Shown here: in pieces, positions 1-7,511 of the stretch
How the letters are laid out: each line of letters begins with the position of its first letter
How positions within the stretch are numbered: the stretch's first letter is position 1
NCBI GenBank assembly: GCA_016214785.1
Contig: JACRNV010000055.1
Location: 1-64,000 of the forward strand
Source: Methanobacteriota archaeon
Lineage (GTDB): Archaea > Thermoplasmatota > Thermoplasmata > SG8-5 > JACRNV01
Reading direction: 5' to 3'
Length of the DNA: 64,000 nt
Position numbers and translations under genes: made by a program
Notes under the pieces: model-generated
Seen by the model: the letters and a program-made list of their open reading frames with translations, nothing else
What the model was told of the DNA's origin: nothing
Database searches by the model: none

Positions 1-135
1 CAATGCAATAAGGAGATCAAAAAACCGCTGCATAATAAGTACTTCAAGTCTGTGCCTGCCATACGGCAGGCAGTCCGACGGTTCCTTAAGAATGATTTTT
101 TTATGCCCAAAATGTTTACTTATTTATGTCCTTAG
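1..135 (+). mobile_element. 3' end of an IS630-like transposase gene (partial)
   Basis: Frame 1 is open from the window edge to a TAG at 133-135 and encodes 44 residues. The segment KKPLHNKYFKSV followed by AIRQAVRRFL resembles the C-terminal tail of DDE transposases of the IS630/Tc1 group, where a K-x-P-L-H-N-K-Y-F-like stretch precedes a basic helix. Only the tail is visible, so catalytic residues and terminal repeats cannot be checked. Its stop codon overlaps the 3' end of the leftward gene at 132-446, which suggests the insertion sequence landed in or beside that gene. Assigned by resemblance alone. Confidence 0.45.
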
Positions 136-446
136 CTATTAACATTAGGATTGCTCTTATATTTATTTGCCAATTCTAATTTTCTAGTATCGTCCATGTA
201 ATATAAACACAAAACATACTCTTTTCCTTTTTTATGTTTGTCTGTGTTTATTTTGGCATGAGGGAAACCACCGAATTCTAGTTCGTTAATGGCAATCTTT
301 TCCAACTCGCCTTTATTCTCAGAGAAAAAGAGATATTTTCCAGAGATTCTAGGCTCTGATTTTGATTGTCTAAAATAATAATGCCAGTCTTCACTATCTC
401 CTCTAAATACATTAGCGGAGACTTTTATAATGGTCTCATGTTCCAT
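132..446 (-). CDS. Small hypothetical protein, first visible gene-cassette-like ORF
   Basis: A 104-residue protein of unknown function with no signal peptide or membrane segment. The middle part (SGKYLFFSENKGELEKIA, then KEYVLCLYYMDD) recalls small proteins annotated with a putative phosphothreonine lyase domain, but I would not assign a function. Those proteins usually continue past the NPNV near the end, so this copy may be cut short by the transposase-bearing insertion at 1-135. The gene is AT-rich, unlike the core genome. It has a strong bacterial-style Shine-Dalgarno (AGGAGGG, 7 nt before the ATG). It starts about 45 bp beyond an attC-like site, the position expected for an integron cassette gene. 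Confidence 0.6.
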   Translation of the reverse strand: MEHETIIKVSANVFRGDSEDWHYYFRQSKSEPRISGKYLFFSENKGELEKIAINELEFGGFPHAKINTDKHKKGKEYVLCLYYMDDTRKLELANKYKSNPNVNS

Positions 447-489
447 ATCATACCCTCCTTCTCTTTAATCGCCCGAAGTCCACGATTTC

Positions 490-569
490 ACTTAACGTTT
501 TGCGGATAAAAGAAGTTGCCGAAGGCAATTTGGGGAAATCTTTGATTTCCCTTTTATCCGCTGTTAGGC
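490..569. other. attC-like (59-base element) recombination site
   Basis: An 80-bp imperfect palindrome has the layout of an integron attC site. On the plus strand it begins with ACTTAAC (fits RYYYAAC) and ends with GTTAGGC (fits GTTRRRY). Inside are the inverted arms GCGGATAAAAG (502-512) and CTTTTATCCGC (551-561). The central part folds into two small hairpins (TTGCC-GAA-GGCAA and GAAATC-TTT-GATTTC), like the variable terminal structure of attC sites. It lies 23 bp after the stop of the leftward gene at 593-1033 and before the next leftward gene, as in a cassette array. Spacing between core box and arm is uneven (1 nt versus 5 nt). Confidence 0.7.
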
Positions 570-592
570 GCCGTGCCGTCACATTGTTTTCT

Positions 593-1033
593 TCATGCCT
601 GTGAGGGTACATAGATCTTTCTCCCGCTTGCCCAGCTATCCCACCACTCTATCTTCTTAGGGTTGATCCTCAGCAAGCAAAACTCTTCAGACTCTGGACC
701 ATTTGGGAAGTGTTCTGTCAAGTTAAAAGTTGCAAGATTCCATACCCTCTTTTTCGCCTCTACAGGTTCTACAATCTCAGCATCACCTGTTACTGTTGCA
801 GTTTTATCTCCAGAAGGATACTGAACAAACGCTAAACTGATTTTGGAGTTTTGTTTAATTTGTTTCACCTTTTTGGAGTTGGCAAAAGTTGTCACCCAGA
901 TAGACATATCATCCTCAATAATGGGTGAAACAGGACGGACTTGCGGCTGGTCACCATCACAAGTTGCTAAAAATGCTAGAAGACAGTTTTCTTTCATTAT
1001 GGCAACTATCTTTTCCTTTTCAGATTGGTTCAT
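593..1033 (-). CDS. Pyridoxamine 5'-phosphate oxidase-family protein (cassette gene)
   Basis: This 146-residue protein has the split-barrel flavin-binding fold of the PNPOx-like/general stress protein 26 group. Family signs are the N-terminal helix and strand (CLLAFLATCDGDQPQVRPV), the SKKVKQIKQNSKISLAF stretch, and a C-terminal strand with the KKIEWWDSW motif. Such proteins bind FMN, F420 or haem; which one cannot be told here, and a true PNP oxidase role is unlikely. The gene is AT-rich. It carries AGGAG 8 nt before its ATG and is bracketed by attC-like sites at 490-569 and 1062-1106, giving a unit of about 575 bp, the usual size of an integron cassette. Confidence 0.85.
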   Translation of the reverse strand: MNQSEKEKIVAIMKENCLLAFLATCDGDQPQVRPVSPIIEDDMSIWVTTFANSKKVKQIKQNSKISLAFVQYPSGDKTATVTGDAEIVEPVEAKKRVWNLATFNLTEHFPNGPESEEFCLLRINPKKIEWWDSWASGRKIYVPSQA

Positions 1034-1061
1034 GTTTGCATCTCCTTACTTACGGCATGTC

Positions 1062-1106
1062 GCCTAACTCGTTATTTAACGTAGTCTTACTTCGTTTAAT
1101 AACGAG
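1062..1106. other. Second attC/attI-like recombination site next to the recombinase
   Basis: The plus strand reads GCCTAAC (1062-1068), so the minus strand carries the core box GTTAGGC. The 14-bp arms at 1068-1081 and 1093-1106 are inverted repeats with one mismatch. On the minus strand the GTTAGGC box lies 28 bp before the start codon of the gene at 593-1033, as at a cassette boundary. The far side (about 1107-1113) has no good second core box. The site is therefore either a decayed attC or the array-proximal attI-type site. It sits in the divergent region between the leftward cassettes and the rightward recombinase. Confidence 0.55.
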
Positions 1107-1125
1107 ATTCCGATGCAAAGCGAAG

Positions 1126-1135
1126 TTTTTATATG
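1126..1135 (+). promoter_or_regulatory. TATA-like box of the tyrosine recombinase gene
   Basis: TTTTTATATG is centred about 31 bp before the ATG at 1162, the usual distance for an archaeal leaderless transcript. It supports 1162 as the start and shows an archaeal-type promoter, in contrast to the Shine-Dalgarno-led genes on the other side. Confidence 0.5.
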
Positions 1136-1161
1136 CCGTGGAGTCATGCCTCCGCACCTGC

Positions 1162-1968
1162 ATGACCGTATCGGCTAATAAACCTGACGCAGCGGAGCGC
1201 TACCGTCTGATTGGCGAGCTCATCATGGAGATTAAGCTGCGCAAGTACTCGTTCCAGACCGGGAAGCTGTACATCTCGATTGTCAAACGCTACCTCGAGT
1301 CCGGCCTGTCCCCGAGGGACTTCCTGCTGGCGCAATCGGACAACAGCCGCTCGACGATGCGCACGTCGTACTTCGCTCTGAAGTTCTTCCACGAGAGCGT
1401 GCTGGGGGAACGCTTCGAGGGGGAGATACCGCTCGCGAAGAAGGCGCAACGGCTTCCGGTCGTCCTGGGCAGGGAAGAAGTCCACAAAATGCTTGGCTCC
1501 ACCTACAACCTCAAGCATCGCGTCGCCCTGATGCTCCTCTACTATGCCGGGTTGCGCCTTAACGAGGCGGCGAGCCTACGCTGGGAGGACGTGGACTTCA
1601 GCAGGGAGACTGTCCACCTGAAGGTTGCCAAGGGAGGGAAGGAGCGCGTCGTCTTCCTGCACCCGAGGCTGGCCGAAGGGCTGAGGCTGCTCGGCGAGGG
1701 GAAGGGATTGATCCTCGTCTCTAACAGGGGAGGGAAGTACAGCCCGAGATCCATCCAGCTCGTCGTCGACAAGGTGGCGAAGAAGGCGGGAATGAAAAAG
1801 AAGGTCACACCGCACGTCCTCAGGCACTCGTTCGCCACGCACTTGCTGGAAGGCGGGGCGGACATCCGCCACATCCAGGAGCTGCTCGGCCACAAGAACC
1901 TCAGGACCACGATGCTCTACACCCATGTGAGCAAGGACGGCGCGAAGGCGCTCGCAAAGCTCCTCTAG
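1162..1968 (+). CDS. Tyrosine recombinase/integrase (XerA-like), divergent to the cassette genes
   Basis: This 268-residue protein has a SAM-like DNA-binding domain (about 10-95) and a catalytic domain (about 100-268). Catalytic residues are visible: R132 in GLRLNEAASLRW, a lysine in the KGGKER turn, H218 and R221 in PHVLRHSF, H244 in LLGHKN, and Y253 in MLYTH. The N-terminal pattern (KYSFQTGKLYISIVKRY, then RLPVVLGREEV) is shared by archaeal XerA-like enzymes and integron integrases. The extra helix that IntI proteins carry before the H-x-x-R motif is absent. The reading frame is open upstream, but the ATG at 1162 is chosen for its TATA-like box. The gene is GC-rich, unlike the cassettes, and ends 2 bp before a duplicated top6A fragment. 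Confidence 0.9.
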   Translation: MTVSANKPDAAERYRLIGELIMEIKLRKYSFQTGKLYISIVKRYLESGLSPRDFLLAQSDNSRSTMRTSYFALKFFHESVLGERFEGEIPLAKKAQRLPVVLGREEVHKMLGSTYNLKHRVALMLLYYAGLRLNEAASLRWEDVDFSRETVHLKVAKGGKERVVFLHPRLAEGLRLLGEGKGLILVSNRGGKYSPRSIQLVVDKVAKKAGMKKKVTPHVLRHSFATHLLEGGADIRHIQELLGHKNLRTTMLYTHVSKDGAKALAKLL

Positions 1969-1970
1969 CC

Positions 1971-2159
1971 CTACAGCGCTCCCAGCTCCGTCAGCTTCTC
2001 CTGCAGGTAGGTGTCGGAGACGTAGTCCAGCCCGTACTTGGCCAGCGCTTGCTGCTCGGCCTTCTTGCCTATATCGAGCATGATCTCTATCTCGTCCTTC
2101 CAGAACCTGTCGTTGAAGCGCGGGTCCGTCATCTCGGCACGCATGGGCTCAACCAGCAA
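1971..2159 (-). pseudogene. Duplicated 3' fragment of top6A
   Basis: The 62-codon frame repeats the last ~55 codons of the intact top6A at 2793-3887. It carries [30 protein letters not shown] and EKLTELG, with about 88% nucleotide identity over roughly 165 bp. Several substitutions (K/D, T/S, P/Q) show it is not recent. The reading frame is intact, but the catalytic Toprim and winged-helix parts are missing, so it cannot be a topoisomerase. It abuts the recombinase stop codon on one side and the PIN module on the other. Probably a scar of a duplication or insertion at the 3' end of top6A. Confidence 0.85.
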
Positions 2160-2280
2160 TCCTGTACTTCTTCCTCACGCGCGAGAGTTCTTCCTCTTCC
2201 AGATTGGGGTCTTTATAGGCCTGGCTCAGCTTGTCTCGTATCTCGCGCATCATCCTGACGCTGTCAAACCGTTTCTTCAT
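2149..2280 (-). CDS. 43-residue partner of the PIN-domain protein (probable antitoxin)
   Basis: The minus strand from the ATG at 2280 encodes a 43-residue basic peptide beginning [21 protein letters not shown] short protein with an F-D-S-V-x-M-M-R-E-I-R-D-K motif regularly follows this type of archaeal PIN gene. The start overlaps the end of the PIN gene by 17 bp, indicating translational coupling. The 3' end overlaps the top6A fragment by 11 bp. The antitoxin role is inferred from gene order and the motif; no DNA-binding domain is visible. Confidence 0.7.
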   Translation of the reverse strand: MKKRFDSVRMMREIRDKLSQAYKDPNLEEEELSRVRKKYRIAG

Positions 2281-2731
2281 GGCGCACGACCTCACGGGGG
2301 CTCCTGATCTCTATTAGCGGGTATCCGTATTTAAGATTTACTGCGTTGTAAAGCCTAATCCTCTTTAAATTAACGATGTGCCCGAAGTTCCAGCTCCCGA
2401 GAACGTCCACGCGCTTGGTCGTGGCGATGGCTATGTGCTGAGCGTCCACCAGATGGCGCGCGCTTACCGCGCCCTCTTTGATATAATAGGCTGCCAATTG
2501 CCTTGCCTCTTCGCTCAGCACTACGAATTCCAGGTTCTTATCGGGCAATCCCTCGACGACCTTCTTTACCTTTTCCGGGGCGATGTCGAGCTCTCTCATC
2601 GTAAGGTCCGATATGACCAACGTGATTTTACCGGCCATGCATTCTTCAATTAGACGCCCCGACCATTCCTTGAATTCGGGGTCGTAAATCCCACCGATGA
2701 CCGATGTATCCACATAAACGCGCAGCTTCAT
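2264..2731 (-). CDS. PIN-domain ribonuclease (VapC-like toxin)
   Basis: This 155-residue protein has the acidic residues of a PIN nuclease: D8 in VYVDTSVIGG, E47 in MRELDIA and D96 in HLVDAQHIAIA, followed by NFGHIVN at 115-121. PIN toxins cleave RNA with bound Mg2+ or Mn2+. The gene is first in a two-gene unit with the overlapping 43-codon ORF. A TATA-like TTTTAAATCC at about 2762-2771 precedes it. The whole module lies between the intact top6A and its duplicated 3' fragment, so it looks inserted. Target RNA unknown. Confidence 0.85.
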   Translation of the reverse strand: MKLRVYVDTSVIGGIYDPEFKEWSGRLIEECMAGKITLVISDLTMRELDIAPEKVKKVVEGLPDKNLEFVVLSEEARQLAAYYIKEGAVSARHLVDAQHIAIATTKRVDVLGSWNFGHIVNLKRIRLYNAVNLKYGYPLIEIRSPREVVRHEETV

Positions 2732-2792
2732 TCGAGTCCTGCGATAATATGTTCGTTCGGGATTTAAAACCTACCTTCCGAGAGTCGCGGCC

Positions 2793-3887
2793 TCACAGCA
2801 CTCCCAGCTCCGTCAGCTTCTCCGGCAGGTACTTATCGGTGACGTAATCCAAGCCATACTTGGCCAGCGCTTGCTGCTCGGCCTTCTTTCCTATCTTGAG
2901 CATGAGCTCTATCTCGTCCTTCCAGAACCTGTCGTTGAAGCGCGGGTCGCTCAGTTCGGCGTTCAGCGCGCCGATGTCCTTGTCGTTCAGCTTATCTGTT
3001 GGCAATTCGTAATTCAGAATGTCCGAGGCCGTGATGCCGCAGAACATCGACGTCGGCGTCGCCAGGTACTCGGAGATGTGCGCGGTCTTTATTGCGCCGA
3101 AGGCTATGGAGGCGTATATCCTGAACGACCACGGATCGCCGTCGGTGAAGCATACGACAGGCAGGCTCATCTCTTCATTCAGGCGCTTTATGAACCTGCG
3201 CGTCGAGCGCGCGGGCTGGCCCTTCAAGTGAACAAGAATCGCTCTGCTCTTGTCGTCGAAGCCGTTCTCTACGAGCCGGTCGAACATTCCGCCTGTCTCG
3301 ATGGCCATGATGAAGTCCGCGTCGTGGTCGAGGAGCTTTATCTTGTCGGCTTCGACGTTGTACGGCAGGCTGTAGCCCGAGTCGCCGACGTCGTCGCGGC
3401 AGTTAATCCTCTTCTTCTCCCCCTTCCTGTTGAACTCCTGGATTGTGACATTGCCCAGCACGCTCGCGCCGTTCTCCTCGGGCCTGAGCTTGAAGTCCTC
3501 GCGCATGCACATCGTCACTATCTCCAGGTCCTCGGCCAGGTTGTTGGACTCGTCCTGCGACGAGAACTTGGCCATGTCCCACCCCTCGCTGATGTAGTAC
3601 ATCTCTCTCAGGGTGGACGATTTCTTCTCCTTTATCATCTGGTTGATGAACTCGAGCATGTAGAGCGTGCGCAGCAGCATGTACGCGCCAGAGAGCTTCT
3701 TCGCGCTCCGCACTCCCATGGCAGAGCCGTACTTCCAGACCATGCTGCGCGGGTGGAACGCGATGTTGCTCTTCGTGCGGAGGGGGATCTTCATGTGCGG
3801 GACCTTCCCGCCGCCGAGTTGCCCGTAGAGCTCCTCGGCGATGTGGTAGAGCTCCTCCACGGCCTTCTCGTGGCGCTCGTCACTCAT
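2793..3887 (-). CDS. top6A: DNA topoisomerase VI subunit A
   Basis: The 364-residue catalytic subunit of type IIB topoisomerase relaxes and decatenates DNA using ATP hydrolysed by subunit B. Family landmarks are the N-terminal winged-helix region with [12 protein letters not shown] (containing the active-site tyrosine pair) and a Toprim domain with the metal-binding FTDGDPW. The long frame extends upstream, but the ATG at 3887 overlaps the top6B stop by 8 bp (ATGAGTGA), so subunit B and A are translationally coupled. The last ~165 bp occur again as a degenerate copy at 1971-2159. Confidence 0.96.
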   Translation of the reverse strand: MSDERHEKAVEELYHIAEELYGQLGGGKVPHMKIPLRTKSNIAFHPRSMVWKYGSAMGVRSAKKLSGAYMLLRTLYMLEFINQMIKEKKSSTLREMYYISEGWDMAKFSSQDESNNLAEDLEIVTMCMREDFKLRPEENGASVLGNVTIQEFNRKGEKKRINCRDDVGDSGYSLPYNVEADKIKLLDHDADFIMAIETGGMFDRLVENGFDDKSRAILVHLKGQPARSTRRFIKRLNEEMSLPVVCFTDGDPWSFRIYASIAFGAIKTAHISEYLATPTSMFCGITASDILNYELPTDKLNDKDIGALNAELSDPRFNDRFWKDEIELMLKIGKKAEQQALAKYGLDYVTDKYLPEKLTELGVL

Positions 3888-5865
3888 CGGCGACGGCCTC
3901 CTTGGCGCTGTCGTAGTCCACGCCGTTCTCCTCATCGTCGGGCGACGGTTCTTTCTCCTCCTTCTCGGGGGCCGCGACCTTTATCCCCCAGTCGCCGGGC
4001 AGCGGCTCCGCGCCGATGATGCGGGACGGGTCTATGCCCGCCGCGTAGAGCTCGTTCTCGTCGTACATCTCCTTTTCCAGGCCCTCGAGCTCGAACGTGA
4101 GTGTGGTCTTCCCCATGCTCGCAATTCGCTTGAGGTCCCAGAATATCCGCCCCTCCTTGACCTCCTCGGCCTTGGGCTGGACGCTCCCAAACGATAAATG
4201 ACCGTCGGGCACTGTGGCGTAGAACGAAATTTTCTTCCCCGTCTGGGTGTAGTTGTAGATGTCGATGGTGACCTTGTGCCTCTTGCCCGCGAACTCTATC
4301 CTGTCATCGACCCAGACGATGTCCATTATCTTCGTGATGGTCGCCGTCAGGTCGGGCTGAGGCTTGCCGACGATGATGGACGATTTCTCCGCTATCTTGG
4401 GCAGCACCTTCTGCACTATCTCGAACTTCTCGCGCGTCTTGAACCGGCGCGCGTCCTTTGCGAGATGGACCTTCAGGGTACGCCCGCACGTGCGCAGGGC
4501 CTGCTCTATCTCCTCCCTCACCTCGGGGACGTTGGCGATGGCCTCCTTGGCCTCGGATGTGAACGGGACCTTTGTGGATGCGAAGTGAACCAAGACTATC
4601 GCCGGGCCGAACGGTATGCCCTTCCCCCCGCGCTGCTCGAGGCCGTAGTTGCGCCAATCGACGTTCTCGACTGCGGCAGTGATGGCGCAAGCCCCCTGCT
4701 GGTAGAGCAGCGGGACCCTGTTCGCGAAGCGCAGTATCTCCACGGGCTGGTCGGCTGGAATCTCCCCGCCGTAAACGATGCCCACTTCGATCTGGAACGG
4801 GTTGCCCGCGAAGACGCGCGGCTTGCGGGTCACGGGGGGCGCGTAGAACGACGGCTTCAGCCCCTCCAGGACGTTCTTGAGCCCCTTCTTGATGAGGCTG
4901 TCGCCGATTGGCGAGAGGCACGTCGTCTCGGGGGCCATTATCTTCACGCCGGCGATGGCGTCTATGCCCTGCTTGGCCTGCTCTATCGTCAGGTTCGCGG
5001 GCTTGAGCTCCGGCGGTATCTGCGCACTATCGCATATCTCCTTGGCCACGCGGTCGCTGATGCGCGAGAAATCCGACTTGAGGAACGAGCTCATTCGGTT
5101 ACTCTTCGTCGCCTTGGCCATGCGCATGAGCGTGCCCAGCTCAAGGCCCTCCGGATGGGGGCGTATCTCCTCCGTCTTGGGCGGGAGGACGTCGCTCGCG
5201 CGCTTGAACACGTACGTGCTGCCGGACGGGTCCTTGAACGATATCTGCGCATGGGGGTTGACGATGGCCGTCCCCTTGAGGTACTCGAGTATGGACTGCT
5301 TGCCGGTGATGTACCGCCCCTTCATGCATATCGTCACGCGCGTGCCGCTGTGCTTGTCCCATATCGAATAATCCTTCTTGATAATCTGCGGGCGGTTGGC
5401 CTTCGTGTCGAGGATGAGCTCCATGTCCACGGCGACGTTGCTCTCCGCCACCTTCGAGCGCACCCTGGCGGGCTTGGCCGTCGTGAGCTGGCCGTACATG
5501 ACCGCGGCGGAGATGCCTATGCCCTGCTGCCCCCTCGACTGCCGCACCGCATGGAAGCGGGAGCCGAAGAGCAGGCGCGCGAAGACGTTGGGGATGTTGC
5601 GCTCGACGATGCCCGGGCCGTTGTCCTCAACAGAAATTTTATACTCGGTCTTGTCGAGCGCTTCGACCTCGATAATCACTTCAGGGAGGATGCCCGCCTC
5701 CTCGCACGCATCGAGGGAGTTGTCTACCCCCTCTTTCACGGCGGTGATAAGGGACCTTGAAAGGGAGTCGAAGCCCAGTATCTGCTTGTTGCGCTCGAAG
5801 AACTCGGCGACGGAGATGTCCTTCTGCTTCCTCGCGAGTTCCTCTGCTATAGAGTGCGCGCCCAT
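3880..5865 (-). CDS. top6B: DNA topoisomerase VI subunit B
   Basis: The ATPase subunit of topoisomerase VI, 661 residues from the chosen start. It opens with the GHKL Bergerat fold: [16 protein letters not shown] (N box), SVEDNGPGI (G1) and [15 protein letters not shown] (lid/G2), then a transducer and an Ig-like C-terminal part with a charged tail. A longer frame reaches 5955, but its first 30 codons do not look like the family. Homologues begin near [20 protein letters not shown], and a TTTTTAA box lies about 40 bp before 5865. Overlaps top6A downstream by 8 bp. Confidence 0.95.
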   Translation of the reverse strand: MGAHSIAEELARKQKDISVAEFFERNKQILGFDSLSRSLITAVKEGVDNSLDACEEAGILPEVIIEVEALDKTEYKISVEDNGPGIVERNIPNVFARLLFGSRFHAVRQSRGQQGIGISAAVMYGQLTTAKPARVRSKVAESNVAVDMELILDTKANRPQIIKKDYSIWDKHSGTRVTICMKGRYITGKQSILEYLKGTAIVNPHAQISFKDPSGSTYVFKRASDVLPPKTEEIRPHPEGLELGTLMRMAKATKSNRMSSFLKSDFSRISDRVAKEICDSAQIPPELKPANLTIEQAKQGIDAIAGVKIMAPETTCLSPIGDSLIKKGLKNVLEGLKPSFYAPPVTRKPRVFAGNPFQIEVGIVYGGEIPADQPVEILRFANRVPLLYQQGACAITAAVENVDWRNYGLEQRGGKGIPFGPAIVLVHFASTKVPFTSEAKEAIANVPEVREEIEQALRTCGRTLKVHLAKDARRFKTREKFEIVQKVLPKIAEKSSIIVGKPQPDLTATITKIMDIVWVDDRIEFAGKRHKVTIDIYNYTQTGKKISFYATVPDGHLSFGSVQPKAEEVKEGRIFWDLKRIASMGKTTLTFELEGLEKEMYDENELYAAGIDPSRIIGAEPLPGDWGIKVAAPEKEEKEPSPDDEENGVDYDSAKEAVADE

Positions 5866-5965
5866 CCCGATGCCCTCTGGCGGGGGGTGATGCCGGCGCC
5901 GGTTAAAAAGGATTATCCCCCGTTCCGCCGTCAGCTCTTTATCCATTGCGCCCATTCTTCCTTAC

Positions 5966-6814
5966 GTGATTGAAAAGGCATCGCTGCTCTCCAAGGTTAA
6001 GAAAGGCGCACCTTCGCTCGTGAGAAAGTTCTCGCGCCTCGTCTCGATAATCGAGGCGCGCTCCCCATCGATTGTGGCATTCTCCGGCGGCGTCGACAGC
6101 TCACTCCTCGCATATGTAGCTTCGACCGTCGATGGGAAAACGGTCTGCATGACCGCCTCCTCGGAAACTTACACGCCAGCCGAGCTTCAGAAGGCCAAAG
6201 AGTTCGCGAAGGAGCACGGCCTACGTCACATCATCGTAAAAACCCGCGAGCTGGACGACCCGAAATTCCGCTCGAACCCGAAAGACAGGTGCTACCACTG
6301 CAAGCGCGAGATGCTTGCCGTCCTGAATGAAAGAGCCAAGGAATTACGCTGCAATGCAATTCTCATAGGGGAGACGGCCAGCGACGCCAGCGACTACCGC
6401 CCCGGCCACAGGGCCGTCGTCGAGGCTGGCGCGGCCATGCCCCTCGCGGAAGCGGACCTGACCAAAGACGATGTGCGGGAGCTTTCCATGCTCTTCGGTC
6501 TCGACACCTGGGACTTGCCTGCGAACGCCTGCCTGGCATCGAGGTTCGCTTACGGCGAGAAAATCACACCCGATAGATTGAGGGCCATCGCCAAAGCCGA
6601 GCAATTGCTCAAGGACGCGGGCTACAAAATCGTGAGGGTGCGCGCCCACGGACGGACGGCGCGCGTCGAGCTCGGGAGGGACGAGGAGGTCGACCTCGCA
6701 TCCCTCAGGAGAATCGCAAAGAAGATTAGGGCGCTCGGCTTCGCTTACATCACCCTCGACCTCGAAGGATACAGGAGCGGGAGCATGAATGAGACGCTCG
6801 GTAAAAAGCGATAA
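5966..6814 (+). CDS. larE: Sacrificial sulfur transferase LarE
   Basis: LarE adenylates and thiolates the carboxylates of the nickel-pincer nucleotide precursor, giving up its own cysteine sulfur in many members. This 282-residue protein has the PP-loop SGGVDSSLLAYVA near residues 33-45 and the family stretch KDRCYHCKREML with a conserved cysteine. The GTG start has a CTTTATCC box 23-29 bp upstream. larB overlaps its 3' end by 26 bp, so the two are one operon. larA lies separately at 49818. Confidence 0.93.
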   Translation: MIEKASLLSKVKKGAPSLVRKFSRLVSIIEARSPSIVAFSGGVDSSLLAYVASTVDGKTVCMTASSETYTPAELQKAKEFAKEHGLRHIIVKTRELDDPKFRSNPKDRCYHCKREMLAVLNERAKELRCNAILIGETASDASDYRPGHRAVVEAGAAMPLAEADLTKDDVRELSMLFGLDTWDLPANACLASRFAYGEKITPDRLRAIAKAEQLLKDAGYKIVRVRAHGRTARVELGRDEEVDLASLRRIAKKIRALGFAYITLDLEGYRSGSMNETLGKKR

Positions 6815-7481
6815 CCACTGCCTGGACGATGGGCGGGCTTTGCGCACTGGGATACCGGAGGTAGTGTTCGCGCCGTCCAAGAGCGCCCGCGCCCTAATCG
6901 TTTCCGTCAAAGGCCTTGCGAGGCGCCACGACGTGCTCATTACTAAATGCAACGAAGGGCAGTTCGCTCTGCTGAGGAAAGAATTCGGCAAAAAGATAAT
7001 GGTCGCCGACGACGAGTGCGGCGGCATCGTCGTCGAAGGCGCGGGCGCTCCGCTCGAACCCATCGATGCAACAGTCGCTGTCATAAGCGCAGGCAGTTCC
7101 GACCGCTACGTCGCGGAGGAGGCTACGCTGAGCCTCGAGTACCTGGGATTGAAAGCTCTGCGGCTCTACGACCGCGGCGTCGCTGGCATACACAGGACCA
7201 AGAACGCGATGAACGAGTGCGAAAAGGCCCGCGTCGCCGCAGTAATCGCCGTGGCTGGCATGGAGGGGACTCTTCCGTCCGTTATCGCAGGGCTGCTGAG
7301 GCTTCCAGTCATCGCCGTGCCAACGTCCGTCGGTTATGGCACTGGCGCAGGCGGGCTCGCGGCCATGAGCACGATGCTGAACTCCTGCGCGCCCGGCGTC
7401 TTGGTCGTGAACATAGACAACGGGTTCGGGGCCGCGGCCGCGGCGCGCAAATTTCTGTCCTCTGCGATTAACGTTTTATAA
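6789..7481 (+). CDS. larB: Pyridinium-3,5-biscarboxylic acid mononucleotide synthase LarB
   Basis: LarB carboxylates nicotinic acid adenine dinucleotide, the first step to the nickel-pincer cofactor. The 230-residue protein has the AIR-carboxylase-like C-terminal domain, with RTGIPEVVFAPSK near residues 20-32, AVISAGSSD, VAGMEGTLPSVIAGL, AVPTSVGYGTGAGG and NIDNGFGAA, all LarB signatures. It overlaps larE. The third maturation gene, larC, is not seen in this window. Confidence 0.94.
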   Translation: MRRSVKSDNHCLDDGRALRTGIPEVVFAPSKSARALIVSVKGLARRHDVLITKCNEGQFALLRKEFGKKIMVADDECGGIVVEGAGAPLEPIDATVAVISAGSSDRYVAEEATLSLEYLGLKALRLYDRGVAGIHRTKNAMNECEKARVAAVIAVAGMEGTLPSVIAGLLRLPVIAVPTSVGYGTGAGGLAAMSTMLNSCAPGVLVVNIDNGFGAAAAARKFLSSAINVL

Positions 7482-7511
7482 TACGGCCTCATATCGCGCC
7501 CCAGTGATAGA

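Noticed and set aside
925-1161. N-terminal extension of the recombinase from 925
   Set aside because: It runs through the opposite-strand cassette gene and the recombination site. The TATA box at 1126-1135 lies inside it, so the start is 1162.
1162-1968. Calling the recombinase a canonical IntI
   Set aside because: The IntI-specific additional segment before the H-x-x-R motif is missing; only the location and N-terminal pattern are integron-like.
4198-5760. Long open frames opposite top6B, top6A (2871-4019) and other genes
   Set aside because: Their proteins are rich in Arg, Leu, Val, Asp and His with no motifs. They are antisense shadows of GC-biased codons of the real genes.
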